Shown: positions 17,631 to 26,600 of the stretch, in pieces
Layout: each line of letters opens with the position of its first letter
How positions within the stretch are numbered: position 1 is the stretch's first letter
Source of the DNA: an uncultured Bacillota bacterium
GTDB taxonomy: Bacteria; Bacillota; Clostridia; Peptostreptococcales; Anaerovoracaceae
NCBI GenBank assembly: GCA_949292945.1
Contig: CASFAX010000006.1
Span: forward strand, 46,069-110,068
Direction of reading: 5' to 3'
DNA: 64,000 nucleotides
Program-made: the position numbers and the translations under genes
Notes under the pieces: model-generated
The model's database searches: none
Told to the model about the DNA's origin: nothing
Seen by the model: only the letters and a program-made list of their open reading frames with translations

Positions 17631-18389
17631 ATGATATTCTACTTTACAGCAACGGGAAATTCCAGATACGCCGCAGAAAAACTTCAGGAAGCCTTTGGCG
17701 GCAGCATGGAGGACATAGCCGTCGTCCTGAGAAACGGCAAGCTGAAGTACAGTATCCCAGAAGGAGAGACGCTGTTTTTCGTGTTCCCTGTGTATTACTA
17801 CGACGTGCCGAAAATCGTCAGGGAGTTTATCGAAAAGGCAGACTTTGAGGGAAAGGACACGCCTGTCTGCGCAGTGGGAACCTGCGGATCTTCGTCGGGA
17901 AGGTGCGACAGAACCATGGCAAAGCTTATAAAGGCAAAAGGCATGGACTTTAAGGCCTTTTACGAAGTCGTAATGCCTGAAAACTATCTTGCCATGTTTA
18001 AAGTTCCTCTTCCGGAGGAGCAGATAATGATTCTCAGAAGGTCGGACAGAGAGCTTAACGACATAGTCGATGACATAAAATTCGGCTTCAGAATGGGAAG
18101 AAAATCCGGGCTTGCGGGAAGAGCAGGCTCGGCCCTCGCTCAGCTCGTGTATAAAAACGGCAGGCCGACCAAAAAGTTCTACGCAGATGACAGCTGCATA
18201 AGCTGTGGCATCTGCCAGACCCTGTGCGTCTTTGACGTCATAAAGATGGCGGGAGACGGAAAGCCGTCATGGACGAAGAGCCGTTGCACCCACTGTATGG
18301 CGTGCATAAGCCGCTGTCCTAAGCAGGCTATCCAGTACGGAAAAGGCACGAAGAAGAAAGTAAGATTTGTAAATCCTTCGATGAAGTAA
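17631..18389 (+). CDS. EFR1-type flavodoxin/ferredoxin protein
   Basis: 252 residues. An N-terminal flavodoxin fold (FYFTATGNSRYAAE for FMN phosphate binding) is joined to a C-terminal ferredoxin module with two 4Fe-4S motifs, CISCGICQTLC and CTHCMACISRC. It is presumably a cytoplasmic electron carrier or flavin-linked oxidoreductase in an anaerobe; its partner is unknown. It is unusual to find it between infB and rbfA in a translation operon. The spacing (29 bases after infB, 16 before rbfA) suggests co-transcription. Confidence 0.85.
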   Translation: MIFYFTATGNSRYAAEKLQEAFGGSMEDIAVVLRNGKLKYSIPEGETLFFVFPVYYYDVPKIVREFIEKADFEGKDTPVCAVGTCGSSSGRCDRTMAKLIKAKGMDFKAFYEVVMPENYLAMFKVPLPEEQIMILRRSDRELNDIVDDIKFGFRMGRKSGLAGRAGSALAQLVYKNGRPTKKFYADDSCISCGICQTLCVFDVIKMAGDGKPSWTKSRCTHCMACISRCPKQAIQYGKGTKKKVRFVNPSMK

Positions 18390-18405
18390 TGAGAGGATGA
18401 ATTTT

Positions 18406-18807
18406 ATGGGAAAGGGATACAGAACGGGAAGACTGGGTGAAGAGATAAAGAGAATAATAAGCTCCATGCTTGTTTCGGGCGTGAAGGATCCGAGACTTCA
18501 GGGCAGGATTATAAGCGTTTCGGCTGTGGAAGTTACCAGAGACGGAAGCTACGCCACCTGTTACATAACGGTTCTCGGAAGCCCTTCCGAAAGCCCTGAG
18601 GAAAGGGAAAAAGAGGAGAAGGAGATTCTCGAAGGCCTTGAAAGCGCCAAGGGACTCCTGCGCCACGAGGTGAGCACCAGCATAAAGCTGCGCCACACTC
18701 CCGAGCTTATTTTCAAAATAGACAACTCTATGGAATATGGAAGGCATATATCCGATATCATAGAGGGACTTGACATTAAAGACGAAGACGAAGATGAAAA
18801 CGAGTAA
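18406..18807 (+). CDS. rbfA: 30S ribosome-binding factor RbfA
   Basis: 133 residues of the RbfA family: RTGRLGEEIKRIISSML, VKDPRL, RDGSYATCYITVLG, LRHTPELIFKIDNS, with an acidic tail. It matures the 5' end of 16S rRNA and supports cold growth. GAGAGG precedes ATG 18406 by nine bases; the in-frame ATG at 18397 lies immediately after it and is less likely. It overlaps the next gene by 14 bases. Confidence 0.94.
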   Translation: MGKGYRTGRLGEEIKRIISSMLVSGVKDPRLQGRIISVSAVEVTRDGSYATCYITVLGSPSESPEEREKEEKEILEGLESAKGLLRHEVSTSIKLRHTPELIFKIDNSMEYGRHISDIIEGLDIKDEDEDENE

Positions 18808-19768
18808 CAGTACATTTGAAGAAATAGGGAAAATACTATCCTCGGCTGGAAAAGTTCTCATATTCCCCCACGTAAACGCTGACGGAGATGCCATAGGATC
18901 ATCGGCTGCTTTATGCAGGGTTTTGCGCAAAATGGGAAAGGACGCGTTTATACTCATAGAGGACGATATTGCCGGAAACCTTAAGTTTCTGGACGACGGA
19001 CTGACCACATTCGACATGGACGCGCTTGATGCGGACGTTTCCGTCTGCGTGGACTGCGGAGAGACGGGAAGATTTCCGAAGAGAGCCGATAAGTTCATGG
19101 AAGCTCCCGTTACCGTGTGCATAGATCACCACGGAACCAGTAAAGGCTTTTGCACCTACAATCACATAGACCCAGGGGCTGCCGCCACGGCTCAGCTCAT
19201 ATTCAGGCTCATAAAGGCCATGGGAGTCGAAATAGATAAGCAGATTGGAGAAGCCATTTTTGCCGGTATACTTACGGATACGGGAAGCTTCAGGTACTCC
19301 AATACCCAGAAGGAGACCCACCTTATTGCAGCTGAGCTTTACGACAGCGGCATAGACGCTGCGACGGTGGCTCAGGAGATATTTGAGACCATGCGCATGG
19401 AAAGGCTCAGAATCGAAAGCAGGGCCATAGAGACCATGGCAACTCTTCACGGGGGAAAGGCAGTTCTCGCTTACGTGACTCAGAAGATGCTGGAGGAGAC
19501 CGGAGCGTCCATGGACGAGACGGAAGGAGTCGTGGGCCAGCTGAGAAGCATCGCAGGAGTTGAGCTTGCGGTGTTCATGAAGGAATACGGCCCGGAGGAG
19601 ATAAAGGTCAGCCTCAGGTCGAAAAAGTACGTTGATGTGGCAGAGATGTCTTCACACTTTGGCGGAGGCGGCCACGAAAGGGCGGCTGGATTCACCCTCA
19701 GGTGCTCCATGTCCGAAGCTTTTGACAGAGTTAAAGAGTATGTGATGAACATGGCGGAGATGAAATGA
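18794..19768 (+). CDS. nrnA: DHH-family bifunctional oligoribonuclease / PAP phosphatase NrnA
   Basis: 324 residues. Catalytic DHH-domain motifs are present: HVNADGDAIGSS, DCGETGR, IDHHGTSKG and GILTDTGSFRY. The C-terminal DHHA1 motif GGGGHERAAGF binds substrate. It degrades nano-RNAs and can dephosphorylate 3'-phosphoadenosine 5'-phosphate. ATG 18794 is chosen by fit to the family N-terminus; an in-frame ATG at 18770 lies further back inside rbfA. Confidence 0.92.
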   Translation: MKTSNSTFEEIGKILSSAGKVLIFPHVNADGDAIGSSAALCRVLRKMGKDAFILIEDDIAGNLKFLDDGLTTFDMDALDADVSVCVDCGETGRFPKRADKFMEAPVTVCIDHHGTSKGFCTYNHIDPGAAATAQLIFRLIKAMGVEIDKQIGEAIFAGILTDTGSFRYSNTQKETHLIAAELYDSGIDAATVAQEIFETMRMERLRIESRAIETMATLHGGKAVLAYVTQKMLEETGASMDETEGVVGQLRSIAGVELAVFMKEYGPEEIKVSLRSKKYVDVAEMSSHFGGGGHERAAGFTLRCSMSEAFDRVKEYVMNMAEMK

Positions 19769-20691
19769 TGGATGGCATTATAAACGTTTACAAGCCGCAG
19801 AACATGACGAGTCACGACGTCGTCGCCATACTCAGGAAAGTCCTTGGAATTAAAAGAGTGGGACACACGGGAACCCTTGACCCTATGGCTACAGGGGTTC
19901 TTCCCGTATGTACGGGCAGGGCGACGAAGATAATCGAATATCTGGACGAGGACATTAAGGCCTATACATGCCGGGCAAAGCTTGGCATAATCACGGATAC
20001 CCAGGACGTATGGGGAGAAGTTCTCGAAGAAAGGGACCCTTCCGGTATCAGAAGGGAGGACGTGGAAGGGGCCTTAAGAGGCTTTCGCGGAACCGTAATG
20101 CAGAAGCCGCCCATGTATTCGGCCGTGAAGGTAAAGGGAAAGAAGCTCTACGAATACGCCAGGGCAGGCCAGGAAGTGGAAGTGAAGGCAAGACCTGTCT
20201 ACATAGAGGAGGCGGTTCTTACGGACTTTGACCCGGAAGAAGGGGAAATAGAGTTTAGGGTTACGTGCGGAAAGGGTACCTATATAAGGACCATATGCAC
20301 TGAAATCGGCGAGATGCTCGGATGCGGAGCCGCCATGAGCGCCCTCGAGAGGACGAGAAGCGGCATATTCTGTCTGGAATCGGCTGTTCCTGTGGAAGAG
20401 CTGAGGAAGATGAGCGCCGGGGAAATCGAAAAGCTGGCCGTTCCCCTGTGGAAACCTCTCTGGATGATGGGAGAGCTGAATCTTGACGGAAAGCTTTCCC
20501 TGCGCTTTATGAACGGACAAAAGCTGAGAATAAGAGAGATGGAAAAAATGGCTGAACCTGAAGAGGGCAGATACGGCAATCTCTATAAGGTTTTCGGTAC
20601 TGTGGACGGAAAACGCGAATTCCTCGGCACAGGTGAAGCCATAGAGGGTGGAAGGATACTGAAGGTCGACAAAGTATTTTACGTAAGGTAA
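19765..20691 (+). CDS. truB: tRNA pseudouridine-55 synthase
   Basis: 308 residues of TruB. The catalytic Asp lies in GHTGTLDPMATGVLP, with further family motifs KPPMYSAVKVKGKKLYEYA and GTYIRTICTEIGEML. It makes pseudouridine 55 in the T loop of tRNAs. The start overlaps the nrnA stop (ATGA); ATG 19768 directly behind it is equally possible and has the better spacing to GCGGAG. Confidence 0.95.
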   Translation: MMDGIINVYKPQNMTSHDVVAILRKVLGIKRVGHTGTLDPMATGVLPVCTGRATKIIEYLDEDIKAYTCRAKLGIITDTQDVWGEVLEERDPSGIRREDVEGALRGFRGTVMQKPPMYSAVKVKGKKLYEYARAGQEVEVKARPVYIEEAVLTDFDPEEGEIEFRVTCGKGTYIRTICTEIGEMLGCGAAMSALERTRSGIFCLESAVPVEELRKMSAGEIEKLAVPLWKPLWMMGELNLDGKLSLRFMNGQKLRIREMEKMAEPEEGRYGNLYKVFGTVDGKREFLGTGEAIEGGRILKVDKVFYVR

Positions 20692-20700
20692 GTGACGAAT

Positions 20701-21645
20701 ATGAAGGTAATTGAGGATTTAAGGGAAATGGAAACTCTGGCTCCGTCAGCCGTTGCCCTTGGCAATTTTGACGGAGTTCACCTGGGACACCAGGAGCTTA
20801 TAAAAAAGATGGTAAAGACCGCCAGGGAGAAGAACCTTGAGGCGGTGGTCTTTACGTTTTCCAATCATCCCAGAAATCTCCTGCCTAAGGGAAAGAAAGT
20901 TAAGAACATACTCTACAGGGATGAGAAGGCTCAGATAATCGAATCCCTGGGAGTGGATACCCTGGTTTCCGTGGAGTTTACGAGGCAGATAATGAACATG
21001 GAACCTCAGGATTTCATCGACGAGCTTCTCATAGGGAAACTTAACATGAAGGAGGCCTTCTGCGGATTCAACTACAGGTTCGGCCACCGGGCAGCGGGAA
21101 ATCCGGATTTTCTCCGTCAGGCGGGGAAAGCCTACGGATTTAACGTGACCGAGATGGAGCCCTTTTCCATCAACGGAAACGTGGTAAGCTCCTCCATGAT
21201 AAGGACTCTCATAGCCGGAGGACGGGTGGAGGACTGCAAGACGTACATGGGAAGAAACTACGCCATAGGCGGCGAAGTCGTGGTCGGAAACAGGCTGGGA
21301 AGGACTCTGGGCTTTCCCACATCCAATCTGGTCATAGATCCCGACATGGTGACGCCGCCAAACGGAGTGTACGTGACCTACTGCACATATAACGGAGTCC
21401 GCTACCCAAGCGTGACCAACGTGGGAGTAAAGCCTACCATAGGCCATTACAAGAAAAACGTGGAGACTCACATCTTCAACTTCGATAAGGAGCTCTACGG
21501 AAAGAAGATAATAGTGGAATTTCTGAAGAAGACCAGAGACGAAGTTAAGTTCGACAGCGTAGGCGAGCTTTCCGAGCAGATAGTCAGAGACTGTCTGGAA
21601 GCACGAAAATTCCACGAGGAACACGGCTGCACCGAAGGGGAGTAA
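20701..21645 (+). CDS. ribF: Bifunctional riboflavin kinase / FAD synthetase
   Basis: 314 residues. The N-terminal nucleotidyltransferase domain has GNFDGVHLGHQELI and SSSMIR. The C-terminal riboflavin-kinase domain has GRTLGFPTSNL and PPNGVYVTYC. It makes FMN and FAD. ATG 20701 is preferred over a GTG at 20692. It is the last intact gene of the operon; rpsO and pnp, the usual next genes, lie 7.9 kb downstream. Confidence 0.95.
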   Translation: MKVIEDLREMETLAPSAVALGNFDGVHLGHQELIKKMVKTAREKNLEAVVFTFSNHPRNLLPKGKKVKNILYRDEKAQIIESLGVDTLVSVEFTRQIMNMEPQDFIDELLIGKLNMKEAFCGFNYRFGHRAAGNPDFLRQAGKAYGFNVTEMEPFSINGNVVSSSMIRTLIAGGRVEDCKTYMGRNYAIGGEVVVGNRLGRTLGFPTSNLVIDPDMVTPPNGVYVTYCTYNGVRYPSVTNVGVKPTIGHYKKNVETHIFNFDKELYGKKIIVEFLKKTRDEVKFDSVGELSEQIVRDCLEARKFHEEHGCTEGE

Positions 21646-21648
21646 AGT

Positions 21649-21753
21649 ATGGCGCTCAAAGTGAGGGACCTTCTGGAGCTGGACAGCTTCAGAGGAATGA
21701 AACTTGTATCAGGCAGCCAGGGACTTGGAGAAACAGGCAGCGCGAACCTTTAA
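21649..21753 (+). pseudogene. Remnant of a PucR-family regulator (N-terminus only)
   Basis: A 34-codon frame, four bases after ribF, with a preceding AGGGGAG. It encodes MALKVRDLLELDSFRGMKL, which matches the start of the PucR N-terminal domain of PucR/CdaR-type regulators. It then stops, and its end forms part of a terminator hairpin. The remaining several hundred codons are absent, so this is a truncated leftover at a rearrangement point. Confidence 0.55.
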
Positions 21754-21770
21754 GGAAGCGCTGCCTATTT
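21735..21770 (+). terminator. Terminator at the end of the rimP-ribF operon
   Basis: AGGCAGCGC and GCGCTGCCT pair (9 bp), with an inner CCTTTAAGG palindrome, followed by ATTTTG. It overlaps the 3' end of the PucR remnant. Confidence 0.7.
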
Positions 21771-21806
21771 TGCTGATATATTTTTCAGCTGATTTTGAGA
21801 GACGTA

Positions 21807-22967
21807 TTAAAGTTCGTTTAAGAGCTCCGTTATCTTTGAAAGCCCTTCTTCCAGCGTCTTTGAGTCAAACGCATATCCGATGCGTAAAGCTCCTTCCATT
21901 TCAAAGGCGGCTCCCGGCGTAACCAGAACGCCTTTTTCCTTTATGAGCCGTATGGCAAGGTCATATGAAGGAATATCCTTGTCGTAGTACACGAGGGCCG
22001 TAGTTCCGGCTACCGGTTTAAGGTAGCGGACACCTGCGGTTTCGTTTACCCACCTATCCAGTATGGCCCTGTTTTTAAGGAGAATCTGACGGTTTCTGTC
22101 AAAAATCCTGTCCTTATGCTTTAATGCCAGGGAAGCGAGCATGTCGTCCAGGGTTCCGCAGCTGATGGTATCGTAATCTCTTCTGGTGTGACACGCTTTG
22201 AGAACCTCTTCGCTTCTCGATGCAATCCAGCCGATTCTCAGCCCTGCCATGGAAAAAATCTTGGACATGCTTCCTACGGAAATACCTTTGTCGTAGAGAT
22301 CCACGATGGAGTGCATGTAGCTGCCGTCTTCGGAGATTCCACGGTACACCTCGTCGCTGAGAATGAACGCGCCCACATTTTCGGCAATCTTTACTATTTC
22401 CATCATGGTTTCCTTCGGAATCCATGAGCCGGTAGGATTGTCCGGGTTGTTTATGGTAATCATCCTGGTGTTCTCGTCCACCTGGCTTCTCAAAAGATCC
22501 AGGTCAGGCAGGAAACTGTTCTCCAGGGTTAGCTGATGTATGCGGACCTCGGCCCCGATGGACTCAGGGATGGAGTAATGCTGCTGATATGTAGGCATAA
22601 CTGAAATCATGTTATCGGTCGGCCTTATCATGGACGTGATCACCTGGTGATTTGCGCCGATGGCTCCGTGGGTGGGGATAACCTGCTCAGGCTTTATATT
22701 TTCGTACATGGAAGCGATTCCGCTCAAAAGATCGGGAGAACCGAAGATATAGCCGTATGTAAGCCGCTTGTTCTTAAGGTTTATAAGGTATTCGTCGGCA
22801 TTTTCACCGGCCATATCCAGAAGTTCTCCTACTGTTATGGAATCTATACAGGTTTTAAGAAAATGCAACGCTTTTTTTGTAAAAAGGAAAAATCCTTTGA
22901 TGCGGAGTTTCACCTGCCGGGTCCGTGGAACAAAGACTTCAATTCTTCTTGAAGTGAAACTTTCCAT
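21807..22967 (-). CDS. Class I/II PLP-dependent aminotransferase
   Basis: Up to 386 residues. Fold-type I aminotransferase motifs are clear: NNPDNPTGSW, LSDEVYRG, and SMSKIFSMAGLRIGW with the PLP lysine. The amino donor and acceptor are not determinable. The N-terminus is odd: the first ~35 residues do not resemble relatives, no good ribosome binding site precedes ATG 22967, and the region 22860-22900 has long A/T runs. The true start may be GTG near 22913 or the frame may be disturbed there. From TCIDSITVGELLD on, the sequence is normal. Confidence 0.85.
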   Translation of the reverse strand: MESFTSRRIEVFVPRTRQVKLRIKGFFLFTKKALHFLKTCIDSITVGELLDMAGENADEYLINLKNKRLTYGYIFGSPDLLSGIASMYENIKPEQVIPTHGAIGANHQVITSMIRPTDNMISVMPTYQQHYSIPESIGAEVRIHQLTLENSFLPDLDLLRSQVDENTRMITINNPDNPTGSWIPKETMMEIVKIAENVGAFILSDEVYRGISEDGSYMHSIVDLYDKGISVGSMSKIFSMAGLRIGWIASRSEEVLKACHTRRDYDTISCGTLDDMLASLALKHKDRIFDRNRQILLKNRAILDRWVNETAGVRYLKPVAGTTALVYYDKDIPSYDLAIRLIKEKGVLVTPGAAFEMEGALRIGYAFDSKTLEEGLSKITELLNEL

Positions 22968-22977
22968 AACGTATAAT
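22949..22977 (+). promoter_or_regulatory. Promoter of xpaC-telA
   Basis: TTGAAG, 17-base spacer, TATAAT, 36 bases before the xpaC start. It overlaps the 5' end of the divergent aminotransferase frame, another hint that the real start of that gene is further in. Confidence 0.75.
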
Positions 22978-23013
22978 TAGACGGTAGAAGACAGCTTTCA
23001 GGAGAAATTGGAA

Positions 23014-24216
23014 ATGAGATATTCAAGGGACTTTGACGATTTTGGAGAAAACATAAGAAGGACGGTTCAGGATGCGTGCGATTCCATGAACTTTTCAAGC
23101 CTTAACCGCACCATAACGAACGCCGTGAACGGAGCGATGAATGCCGTTTTCGGCGATGACAGGGACAGGGGGCCCGATTTGAAAGACGTACATCCCGAAC
23201 CCTTTGCAAAACCGCAGCAGGAGGACAGAGATTTCAGGCGCCCCGCGGAGCAGAAGTACGTTGGAACTAACGGAAAGAAGATTCTCGCCATGATCCTTTC
23301 CATAGGAGGATTTGTAGCAGGCGGCATTCTGATTTCAGGCGCTCTGATAGTGACGGCGGCCCTTCCTCTCATCGGAGCGGGCATAACGACTACGGCGGCG
23401 GTAACTCTTGGGATAGTGTCCCTTCCTTTTCTGGGAACGGGAGTGTACGGCACCAGGCTTTTGGGAAGGATAAGAAGGTTCAGAGGTTACCTTTCGGTTC
23501 TGGGCGGCGGCGACTACGGAAACATCAAGGATTTTGCCGAGAGGGTGCGAAAGCCTGAAAAGAAGGTGCTTAAGGACGTGGAGTACATGCTTGAAAAGCG
23601 CTGGTTCCTTCAGGGACACCTGGACCCGGCGGGTACGTGCCTGATGACTACGGACAGGGCTTACAGGGAATATAACGCCATCATGAGACGGCGCGAAGAG
23701 GCAAAGGCTGCGGAAACGGCTTCGTCTGAAAGGAAAGCGGAGGCAGACGCTTCCATGGCTCCCCAGGTGAGGGAGGCACTTAAGAGAGGCCAGGAGTTCA
23801 TAGAAAAGATAAGAGCCTGCAACGATGAAATTCCGGGAGAGGAAGTATCGGAGAAGATTTTTCGCATGGAGATTCTGACCCGGAGGATATTCGAGAGGGT
23901 GAAGGAAGAGCCGGACGCCGTAGACGACATAAGGAGGCTCATGGACTATTACCTTCCTACGGCTATAAAGCTTCTGGAGGCTTATGAAGAGCTTGACAGA
24001 CAGCCCGTTCAGGGTGAGAATATAGTTAACTCGAAACGGGAAATAGAAGATACGCTGGATACGCTCAACGAAGCTTTTGAAAAGCTTTTGGACAACCTGT
24101 TTCAGGATACGGCATGGGACGTTTCATCGGACGTTTCCGTGCTTAAGACGATGCTTGCCCAGGAGGGGCTTACGGGAGGAGACTTCCGGTCACAGAAGAC
24201 GGAGGAGAAAAAATGA
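23014..24216 (+). CDS. xpaC: XpaC family protein (5-bromo-4-chloroindolyl phosphate hydrolysis family)
   Basis: 400 residues. A charged N-terminal part is followed by two adjacent hydrophobic segments (about residues 90-145, rich in Gly/Ala/Ile), a winged-helix-like stretch and a long charged helical C-terminus. It is consistent with XpaC-type membrane-anchored proteins, which are found beside TelA. The family name comes from a cloning phenotype; its true function is unknown. ATG 23014 follows GGAGAA by seven bases. The stop overlaps the telA start as ATGA, implying translational coupling. Confidence 0.8.
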   Translation: MRYSRDFDDFGENIRRTVQDACDSMNFSSLNRTITNAVNGAMNAVFGDDRDRGPDLKDVHPEPFAKPQQEDRDFRRPAEQKYVGTNGKKILAMILSIGGFVAGGILISGALIVTAALPLIGAGITTTAAVTLGIVSLPFLGTGVYGTRLLGRIRRFRGYLSVLGGGDYGNIKDFAERVRKPEKKVLKDVEYMLEKRWFLQGHLDPAGTCLMTTDRAYREYNAIMRRREEAKAAETASSERKAEADASMAPQVREALKRGQEFIEKIRACNDEIPGEEVSEKIFRMEILTRRIFERVKEEPDAVDDIRRLMDYYLPTAIKLLEAYEELDRQPVQGENIVNSKREIEDTLDTLNEAFEKLLDNLFQDTAWDVSSDVSVLKTMLAQEGLTGGDFRSQKTEEKK

Positions 24217-25358
24217 CGCAGGACATAAAGGACATGAGTACATCGCCGGAACTTACGCTGGATCCGTTTAAGGCGGACGCGCCGCCTGAAGCTCCGGCGC
24301 CGGTTATAAATGAAGAAAAGGCCATGGACGACAGCGTCCTCTCAGGTGAGGAGAGAAAGATGGCCGACAGGTTTTCGGAGCAGATAGACCTTTCCGACTC
24401 TGCCGTAATTTTGCAGTACGGCGCGGGAACCCAGAAGAAGATGGCTGATTTTGCAGAGACAGCTCTTGAAAACGTGCGGACAAAGGACCTGGGCGAGGTT
24501 GGAAATCTTCTAAGCGGCGTCGTTACCGAGCTTAAGAGCTTTGACGAGGAGGAGGAAAAGGGTTTCCTGGGATTTTTCAAGAAACAGGGAAACAGAGTGC
24601 AGGCCCTTAAGGCAAAATACGCAAAGGCCGAGACCAATATAAACACCATATGCAAGGCTCTCGAAAGCCATCAGGTTCAGCTTTTAAAGGACATAGCCCT
24701 TCTGGACAAGATGTACGAGCTCAATCTCACCTATTTCAAAGAGCTGACCATGTACATAATCGCAGGAAAGAAGAAGCTTGAGGAGGTGCGGTCCGGACAG
24801 CTGAGAGAGCTTACCGAGAAGGCTCAGAGGACGGGCCTTGCAGAAGACGCTCAGGCGGCCAGAGACCTGGAATCCACGTGCGAAAGGTTCGAGAAGAAGA
24901 TTCACGATCTGGAGCTTACCCGCATGATATCCATTCAGACGGCTCCGCAGATTCGCCTGGTTCAGGGAAACGACATGGTGATGACGGAGAAGATTCAGTC
25001 CACCCTGGTAAACACCATACCGCTCTGGAAGAGCCAGATGGTTCTCGCCTTAGGCGTAGAGCATTCGGCTCAGGCTGCCCGTGCCCAGAGAGAAGTTACG
25101 GATATGACAAACGAGCTTCTCAGGAAAAACGCCGAGAAGCTGAAAATGGCCTCTGCTGAGACAGCAAGGGAGTCCGAGCGCGGTATAGTCGATATTGAAA
25201 CGCTGAAAGCCACCAACGATACCCTGATTTCCACCTTGGATGAGATGATGAGCATCCAGGAGGAAGGCAGGAGAAAGAGACGGGGCGCAGAAGCTGAAAT
25301 TGCGAAGATGGAGCAGGAGCTTAAGAGTAAGATGCTGGAAATTTCCGGAGCGAGATAA
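24213..25358 (+). CDS. telA: TelA/KlaA family toxic-anion resistance protein
   Basis: 381 residues, predicted mostly alpha-helical and coiled-coil, with the typical TelA stretches SGVVTELKSFDEEEEKGF, ALESHQVQLLKDIALLDKMY and NTIPLWKSQMVLALG. Members are linked to tellurite and cell-envelope stress resistance and are usually encoded with XpaC. It forms a two-gene operon with xpaC here. Confidence 0.9.
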   Translation: MTQDIKDMSTSPELTLDPFKADAPPEAPAPVINEEKAMDDSVLSGEERKMADRFSEQIDLSDSAVILQYGAGTQKKMADFAETALENVRTKDLGEVGNLLSGVVTELKSFDEEEEKGFLGFFKKQGNRVQALKAKYAKAETNINTICKALESHQVQLLKDIALLDKMYELNLTYFKELTMYIIAGKKKLEEVRSGQLRELTEKAQRTGLAEDAQAARDLESTCERFEKKIHDLELTRMISIQTAPQIRLVQGNDMVMTEKIQSTLVNTIPLWKSQMVLALGVEHSAQAARAQREVTDMTNELLRKNAEKLKMASAETARESERGIVDIETLKATNDTLISTLDEMMSIQEEGRRKRRGAEAEIAKMEQELKSKMLEISGAR

Positions 25359-25365
25359 AAAGCTC

Positions 25366-25394
25366 TTGCATACCTCGAATTTACATGTTATACT
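25366..25394 (+). promoter_or_regulatory. Promoter of tRNA-Leu
   Basis: TTGCAT, 17-base spacer, TATACT. A 7-bp hairpin (25402-25408 with 25419-25425) lies between it and the tRNA. Confidence 0.65.
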
Positions 25395-25433
25395 ATATCC
25401 TGTTCTGCGGTAGAAGATGCAGAACGGGAATAT

Positions 25434-25516
25434 GCGGTCATGGCGGAATTGGCAGACGCGCACGGTTCAGGTCCGTGTGGGAGACCATGGGGGTTCGAAT
25501 CCCTTTGACCGCACCA
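25434..25516 (+). tRNA. tRNA-Leu (anticodon CAG)
   Basis: 83 nt with encoded CCA. Acceptor GCGGTCA/TGACCGC, anticodon stem CACGG/CCGTG with loop TTCAGGT (CAG at 25468-25470), a long variable arm as in class II tRNAs, and a TTCGAAT T-loop. Confidence 0.95.
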
Positions 25517-25521
25517 CTTTT

Positions 25522-25546
25522 GAAGCCGAGTTTATCGGCTTCTTTT
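25522..25546 (+). terminator. Terminator after tRNA-Leu
   Basis: GAAGCCGA and TCGGCTTC form an 8-bp stem with loop GTTTA, followed by TTTT. Confidence 0.85.
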
Positions 25547-25589
25547 GCTATGCAGGACTTTTCAAATATATTTTTTTCGGATGAAATTT

Positions 25590-26600
25590 ATGAAAACCAG
25601 AGATTTTATGTTTGACAACTACAGGGCATTTCTCATAGTGCTCGTTGTGCTGGGTCACTTTATAGAGCCGTCCTACACGGACACGGTCTTTCTGACCAAC
25701 CTTAAGTATTTCATATTCGCATTTCACATGCCGGCCTTCATCTTCATATCCGGCTACTTTGCATTGAAGAAAATGAGCCCGTGGAAGCTGGTTCAGAAAC
25801 TTCTGGTGCCGTATCTGGTCTTTGAGATAATCTACTACTTCACCTACGAAAACATAATCCACAAGGAAACCGAGTTCGACATACTGTACCCTAAGTTTTC
25901 CCTGTGGTTTCTTCTGGCCATTTTCTGCTACAAGCTGGTTATTCACTATGTCGTAAAGATTCCTTACCACCTGCCTCTCGCCGTTCTGGGGGGGCTTGCC
26001 ATAGGTTTTTCTGACATGGTGAGCAACTTTATAAGCATACCGAGGATAGTCTATTTCTTCCCGTTTTTCATCCTGGGCTACCACTTCAGGGAAAAGGATG
26101 TACTGGGCAGGATTAAGAGGAGCAGGTACGCCAGAATGTGTACCGCTGCAGCGGTCTTGATAATTGCAGCCTTTGTCATATTCCTTGCCGCAGATACCGT
26201 GCACCTTGACGTGACACCTAAGATTTTTTACGGAAGGTATAACTACGAATTTTTAGGACAGACGGCTCTTACTGGAATTTCAGTGCGCATGGTCGCATAC
26301 TTTGTCGGCGCGGCGCTTACCCTGGCATTTCTTTTCGTCATGCCGAAAGGTGAGACAAAGTATTCCGGCGTAGGCAGAGACACCATGAGCGTCTACCTCT
26401 TCCACGGCCTTGTCTACAACTGCCTCAAAGACATGACGACCCTGCTGGACGACGTTACCACGGCGGGAAACTTCATCGTGCTCTTCCTCGGCGTCCTTGC
26501 AACAGTTTACATTTTCAGCAGGAAGCCCTTCGTGGAGTTCACAGCCAGAATCTCATCCCTGGACCCTTCAATGGTTCTGAGGCGGGACACATCGGCGTAG
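25590..26600 (+). CDS. Acyltransferase family 3 membrane protein
   Basis: About 336 residues with roughly ten hydrophobic helices. It starts DNYRAFLIVLVVLGHFIEP, the acyltransferase-3 signature with the key His in LGHF, and has FAFHMPAFIFISGYF. Such enzymes O-acylate sugars or envelope polymers at the membrane. The start is uncertain: ATG 25590 and 25581 share a weak GGA site, and the longer frame begins at 25545 inside the tRNA terminator. It has no partner genes nearby and sits between two tRNA genes. Confidence 0.82.
   Translation: MKTRDFMFDNYRAFLIVLVVLGHFIEPSYTDTVFLTNLKYFIFAFHMPAFIFISGYFALKKMSPWKLVQKLLVPYLVFEIIYYFTYENIIHKETEFDILYPKFSLWFLLAIFCYKLVIHYVVKIPYHLPLAVLGGLAIGFSDMVSNFISIPRIVYFFPFFILGYHFREKDVLGRIKRSRYARMCTAAAVLIIAAFVIFLAADTVHLDVTPKIFYGRYNYEFLGQTALTGISVRMVAYFVGAALTLAFLFVMPKGETKYSGVGRDTMSVYLFHGLVYNCLKDMTTLLDDVTTAGNFIVLFLGVLATVYIFSRKPFVEFTARISSLDPSMVLRRDTSA

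Noticed and set aside
25590..26600. Acyltransferase as part of a capsule or O-antigen cluster
   Set aside because: No glycosyltransferase or polymer export gene lies nearby.
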